This document shows positions 56,467 to 61,050 of a stretch of 61,050 bases of DNA, piece after piece. The notes under the pieces are model-generated. The model was not told the DNA's origin and did no database searches. It saw only the letters and a program-made list of their open reading frames with translations. The position numbers were made by a program, and so were the translations under genes. Where the stretch lies: assembly GCF_000706625.1 (NCBI RefSeq), contig NZ_KL407334.1, positions 1,601,316 through 1,662,365 of the forward strand, given 5' to 3'. Each line of letters starts with the position of its first letter. Position 1 is the first letter of the stretch. This DNA comes from Bartonella koehlerae C-29. GTDB taxonomy: Bacteria > Pseudomonadota > Alphaproteobacteria > Rhizobiales > Rhizobiaceae.

Positions 56467-57974
56467 AATTCGATGTAAATTGTCACCGGGTTTTGTATAT
56501 TTTGACACTAGGTTTTGTACCAATTTATTTCTTTTCAAATGATTTTTAAGGGGGTGTTTACAGGGTCTTCAAAGGCGATTCTCTGAGCTTTCACAGACTT
56601 TTTAAAAATCTTCAAAGGATTTTCAGAGACCTTTCAAAACCTTCTCTGATTTTTACCATTTTCTGCTCCTTTTTGGATTTTTAGGTGTCAAAATCCATTT
56701 TGACAAACAACGCACTTAATGGTAAAAATAACTATAAAATAATGAATTATAACGTATTCATACCTAATTCCATCTCTTCCCATTTAGTAGAAAACATAGT
56801 GTCAAGCTACAATCAATATATGAATATGAGAAAAAACTAGCGTAATATATGCAAAACAAGTTTGGAAATTTGAATTTCGTTTATTCGATTGATTTTATTT
56901 TTCCCTTAACACTTTGAAGTTTTTTGTTTGATGGTACGGCGTATCTTTTAATCTACATAGCGTAAGAGACAAAAAGTATTATATTACTCTTTTATCTTTA
57001 AATCGCCTTCATTTTCAAAACTATAGCGCATACATCGGCTACACATGTTTCTTCTATTGTCCCAAACCATTTGCTGATTTTTTTAACAACACCCTCATAA
57101 TTAAAAAAACAGAACAAAGCTCTCAACAAAAGCTCTGTCTGCTAATCAAAACCAAAGCTTCTTTCCATATAAAAAGTTAAGAAATTCTTTTTTTATGATG
57201 AGAAAAAACACTCACATGTTGAAAAATATAGCGTATTAAAAAAGCTTTTTAAAAGTAAGTATTTTGAAGATTTTTTAAAGTGCTACGTTATCCTGCTCTC
57301 AAAGCAAGTGCTCTCCCCAACACATGCTGTACGAGTCATAGAATGTAGAGGACAAAATTATAAGCCAATATAAATACCCTTCACAGATACTTCATAGCGG
57401 ATATCTTGCAAAAGAAAAAATGCACATATACTGAATATCAAACTGTTAAGAATGATAAAAACAAAAAGTACTTAACAGCTTAACGAAAAACACCCTTCTT
57501 AACATCTCAATTTCCCATTATGAATGGAAAAAACTGTCAAAACCAACAACTTCTCCCATAAAAAGATCAGAAATCACCTACTCACAGATGTCATTCACTG
57601 TAGCTAATCGCATCACTTGAATAACGATATCATAGAAAAGAATCCATTAGCAATTCCAAAGAAAATGTATGAACAAAAGGGGCAACGTTCTACACACACT
57701 CTCCCCTCTTAAAGACAAAAATTCGTGAAAAAGAAAATAAGCAACCAAACTACTCTTCATAATTCGGTTTGCGCTGAACCCTACCTTACATCAAACCTTG
57801 CATTTATGATATACATCTTTAAGATCTCAATAGCTTTTTTAAAAAGAGGTAAAAACAAAATGTCTAATTCTTTTCATTCATACCTTAAACGATAACAAAA
57901 CCCCTCATCCCCCTTCAAATTCGCGTGCGCACTCCCCTTTTTCTTTTATGTTTTAAGAAAAGAAAAAAATCCTA
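56467..57974. other. 1.5-kb gene-free region after tRNA-Gln with short repeats
   Basis: No gene. The first 250 bp hold short repeats: GGGTTTTGTA and AGGTTTTGTA 30 bp apart; a TCAGAGA/TCTCTGA stem (56623-56649) followed by five T that could end the tRNA transcript; and a perfect 8-bp inverted repeat TGTCAAAA (56686-56693) / TTTTGACA (56698-56705). No integrase and no second copy of the tRNA 3' end were found, so an attachment site is not supported. The rest is AT-rich without features. Confidence 0.45.
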
Positions 57975-59105
57975 TTAGAGATGACTGCAACTTGCAGAGA
58001 ATTCGGTATCTTTTCCTATAATGCCGAGATCCTTAATCAAAAGAGGTTTCCCTATCTCTCCATTATAGGCTTTAACGTGAATACTCTTCCCCTTCACATC
58101 TATAAAGTAATAATCCCCATTAAAGAGTGCACCAGCTGTATAAACAGGAATATTTCCAAAGACCTTATCATTTTTTGCGCGGCAATAGGATTGATAATGT
58201 GTATGCCCCACAAATATTGCTTTGACATTATGAGAAGTGATAATTGACTTAAACAGCGATAAATCTTTAGCATTCTTTTTACGAATAAAGAAGGATTCAC
58301 CATCAATGGAAGCCGCACGACCATCATGAAAATTAATAATTGTAACTTTACCCCTCGCATCAGCAGCAGCCAAATCTTCTTTAAGCCAATCCAAAGATGC
58401 ATTGATGTGCACCTCCATAGACCGTCCCTTCAAATGAACTCTATAGCTTGGATAATTGTGAAGCTGCACATAGTGAACGTCTCCATAATCCCAAGAATAA
58501 CTCAAACTCCCTTTGATGACATACATATCTCCGCTTGGCATAGGAATCGAATTTTCAGCAATATCTGCATTAAAATGAGATAATTGACTGCGATATTTTT
58601 TGATTTCTGAGACCATTCTTGAAACTGCACTTACAGCGCACGCATCTTTATAAAAATTGAATGCTTCAGGTATTGTACAATTTCCAACATTATTCGCATA
58701 ATCATGGTTACCCAATCCCTCATAAACAGGAGAAGCAAAATTTTTATAGACATTTTTATAATCGTCATAATTCTTTTGCTGACCAAATTCGGTCAAATCA
58801 CCATTAACAATATGGAAAGCAGCCTTATGCATCTTTATGACACTGGCAACCTGCTCATTTATCTTTAGCCAAGGCTTCCTGTTCGACAGACCATTGGCAT
58901 CACCAGAATTCAAACGCCACGGTTGCGGATCAGCCATAATGATCGCGGTATAATTTTTTGCAAGAGACTTCTCTCTCATGGCCCAATCAATGAATGCACT
59001 ATGAAGCTCTTCCTCTCTTTTTATTTTTTCAGAAGAAAAATTAAAACAACCAGACAGAGCAAGAGCAGCCATAATGACTACCATATATTCAATCTTATAT
59101 TTCAT
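57975..59105 (-). CDS. Calcineurin-like metallophosphoesterase, predicted lipoprotein
   Basis: 376 residues from the ATG at 59105; an upstream in-frame start (59183) would bury the signal peptide. A lipoprotein signal ends in the lipobox LALSGC (Cys20). The phosphoesterase metal motifs appear in order: 'IIMADPQPWRLN' (DxQ instead of the usual DxH), 'FHIVNGDLTEFG' (GD), 'YEGLGNHDYA' (GNHD), 'TIINFHDGRA', and 'AIFVGHTHYQSYC' (GHTH). The mature domain is about 350 residues and should be attached to the cell envelope. The substrate is unknown; related bacterial enzymes cleave phosphodiesters of nucleotides or lipids. A promoter was not assigned. Confidence 0.87.
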   Translation of the reverse strand: MKYKIEYMVVIMAALALSGCFNFSSEKIKREEELHSAFIDWAMREKSLAKNYTAIIMADPQPWRLNSGDANGLSNRKPWLKINEQVASVIKMHKAAFHIVNGDLTEFGQQKNYDDYKNVYKNFASPVYEGLGNHDYANNVGNCTIPEAFNFYKDACAVSAVSRMVSEIKKYRSQLSHFNADIAENSIPMPSGDMYVIKGSLSYSWDYGDVHYVQLHNYPSYRVHLKGRSMEVHINASLDWLKEDLAAADARGKVTIINFHDGRAASIDGESFFIRKKNAKDLSLFKSIITSHNVKAIFVGHTHYQSYCRAKNDKVFGNIPVYTAGALFNGDYYFIDVKGKSIHVKAYNGEIGKPLLIKDLGIIGKDTEFSASCSHL

Positions 59106-59183
59106 AGAAGTATCACCAAAAAATAACTCTGTATTTGTGTTGTACAAATCCCACCGGACCGTTCTCTTAAACTTTTTTGTCAA

Positions 59184-59636
59184 TAATGTGTCAAAAGTTC
59201 AAAATAATGAAAACAAGAAGGCTTCAATGAGGGCATAATTTGATGACAGCAAAGCATCGTTGATTTCAGACTTTTACCTTGAAGCATTTCATTGGTTAAG
59301 TTTTTTAACTTGAGATATACCGATCTTAAATGCTCTCGATAAGACAACCACTTATCAAAAACCTTTCTCTTATAAAAAATCTTGGAAGTATTGTAGATAT
59401 TCTACATATCCCCAATAGAGAAAAGCGTAAAAAAACTAGCATTTTGCCATATGTTTTAAAGAACAGACTCCTTTTTGCATAAAGATCAAGCACCTTTAAT
59501 AAAAGACTTCTTACAAATAATGCAGAAACAATGAAAAGCATAAGCGTCATATTATCTATTACAATAGCTTAAAATATTATAATATTAACTTAAATAATAT
59601 TATACATAAATTTATAAATATATTATGTAATTAAAT
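59184..59636. other. AT-rich intergenic region
   Basis: No gene. Divergent upstream regions of the phosphoesterase and autotransporter 3. Confidence 0.35.
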
Positions 59637-59665
59637 TTGACAGAAAAAGTAAAATAACTTATCAA
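59637..59665 (+). promoter_or_regulatory. Promoter-like element upstream of autotransporter 3
   Basis: TTGACA (59637-59642), 17-nt spacer, TATCAA (59660-59665), about 100 nt upstream of the coding start. The -35 matches consensus fully. Confidence 0.55.
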
Positions 59666-59763
59666 AATGCTTAACTGTTGAAACTAAAAACAATATCTAT
59701 TTTTTATTCTTCTTTTTAAAGAGTGCAAAGAAATGAATATGGGGGACTTTAAAAGGAGAGTAC

Positions 59764-61050
59764 TTGTGTATAAAATCCATTCTGTTATATATGGCAACAG
59801 TAACTATCGTACTGTTTAATATCCAATTCAATGCATATGGTGAATCTCTAGAAGTTTCTATGGAAAAACTAGAAGTATCTAAAAAAACCTATGAAACTCT
59901 TCATGCAAAAGACAATGGAACAATCATTGGTAAAGATTTAAATATAACCGGAAATAAAGATATAAACTCGAATCCTATCGTTATAACACCTGTTGTAAAA
60001 GTTGAAGGTGCTAATAGTGTCATTGAATTAATAGGCTCAACCATTAAAGGAGAGAGTTCTGATATTACTGTTGATCTTGAAGCAAAAGACAGCGGCACGC
60101 TCAAAATAAGCAATGGAACCATTACAGTCTCTAAAATTGGTGCTTCTTTCAGCAACAGTGATAAAAACACACTAGAGAACGTGAAAATATCGAGCAACGC
60201 AGGTAATGCCCCTATGGACAAGGGAATAAGTGCTAATAAAAGCAACATCACTTTGAACAATGTAACCATTACACAAGCAAAAAACAGCATATTTGCAGAT
60301 GACCAATCTCAAATCACGATATTAGGAGGATCATTTGATGGAGAAACCGATGGGATATATGCGACATAAGGCAGTTCCATTACTTTAGACAATCCTAAAA
60401 TCACATCATCTGATGGTAATGGGCTCCATGCAGATGGTTCAGGATCAAAAATTACAATGATAGGAGGAACAGCAATAGTAAAGAATAAAAATGCTGCACT
60501 ACTTGCGGCAAACAATGGACTGATCGATGCCACGAATATTACTCTAACAACAAATGATAAGGGAACTGGTACAATCGCACTTGGTTCTGATAGCAGAATT
60601 GAATTGCATGGTAATACAACGATTAACAATACTTTAAACGGTCTTAGAACAGTTGGTGGTGGCAAAATCATCAGCGAAGATCTAATTGTTATCGGTGGAA
60701 AACCAATCAATTCGGACCACGACAAAAAACGCACTGGTGTGTGGACAGAGAACTCTGGTAGCGAAATTAAGTTAACGGGTACAACAACCATTCAAAATGT
60801 TGATGTGGCTCTCTCTGCATTTGAAGATGCTACAATTAAAATAGGCAATAGCACTATTGCTAAAAATTCCGATAGCCTAGATACTAAATCCAAAACATCA
60901 AAAAATGTGATAAAAGATGAAATAAAAGCAAAAAAAGTCGCACTAGCCATAATAAATGGTTGACATATTGATCTAACAAATATTTCTGCAACAACAGGAG
61001 TTTCTGGCTTACAGTTTGCAACTTATTTAAATAATGATCCAGACAACCAA
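59764..61050 (+). pseudogene. Autotransporter 3 passenger gene with two in-frame stops, 3' end outside window
   Basis: One frame is coding throughout. A TTG start at 59764 follows AAAGGAG, and the signal peptide is 'YMATVTIVLFNIQFNAYG'. The passenger consists of short beta-helix repeats: 'EGANSVIELIGSTIKGESSD', 'GTLKISNGTITVSKIGASFS', 'NKSNITLNNVTITQAKNSIF', 'QSQITILGGSFDGETDGIYA', 'GSDSRIELHGNTTINNTLNG'. TAA at 60367-60369 and TGA at 60961-60963 interrupt it without any change of frame; coding text continues after each ('GSSITLDNPKITSS', 'HIDLTNISATTGVSGLQFAT'). Both stops are one base from sense codons. The barrel is expected beyond the window. As it stands the protein would stop after 201 residues. 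Confidence 0.82.

Noticed and set aside
56393-56720. attL/attR site of an integrated island at tRNA-Gln
   Set aside because: No second copy of the tRNA 3' end was seen and no integrase lies beside it; the integrase relics are 15 kb or more away.

Overview
The window looks like chromosome from a Bartonella-type alphaproteobacterium. The evidence is low G+C, long decaying non-coding stretches, several housekeeping genes typical of Rhizobiales (glycine-cleavage operon with its riboswitch, an ornithine decarboxylase with a long leader RNA, a single-chain P-protein) and very large Bartonella-style autotransporters. The genus is inferred from gene content and protein style; no database search was possible.

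Layout. 1-3.2 kb: tail of a Zur/Fur-family regulator, then an EmrA/EmrB efflux pair. 4.3-6.6 kb: a GNAT acetyltransferase and ornithine decarboxylase behind a ~430-nt leader that fits the speF RNA. 6.8-13.1 kb: mostly relics (an integrase fragment, a decayed KDPG aldolase gene, a fragment of rpoB, a broken secreted-protein gene) around two intact genes, trhO and fpr. 13.5-24.8 kb: core metabolism, namely alr, gcvTHP with a tandem glycine riboswitch and promoter, a Lon-substrate-binding-domain protein with a Trm112-like protein, 2.8 kb of debris with a broken XRE regulator, then asd. 24.8-32.4 kb: an exported SH3-like protein, the metQNI methionine importer, a second decayed copy of the metI 3' half split by an integrase relic, a MaoC-like hydratase and a SAF-domain oxidoreductase. 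32.4-41.6 kb: integrase relics and AT-rich debris around a creatininase-family gene, a frameshifted COG0523 GTPase gene and a frameshifted WD40-like gene. 41.6-52.4 kb: two minus-strand autotransporters of 1056 and 2299 residues with nearly matching barrels and matching terminators. 52.6-56.3 kb: a Fat/Ycl-type ferric-siderophore ABC importer, followed by tRNA-Gln(CTG). 58-61 kb: a lipoprotein phosphoesterase and the start of a third autotransporter gene that carries two in-frame stops.

How it fits together. Intact functions are nutrient acquisition (methionine, iron), one-carbon and amino-acid metabolism, drug efflux and surface display. The rest is genome erosion plus local duplication. Five copies of one integrase/leader repeat lie between 6.8 and 40.9 kb. 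Two convergent gene pairs (eda/fpr and metI/maoC) each carry a tandem duplication of their facing 3' ends. A piece of rpoB has been copied here and decayed. The most interesting locus is the autotransporter cluster: one protein appears to carry two complete passenger modules in series on one barrel, an in-frame 21-bp repeat can change its length, and paralogous barrels and promoters offer substrates for recombination. I found no CRISPR array, no restriction or defence system and no clearly new enzymatic system.
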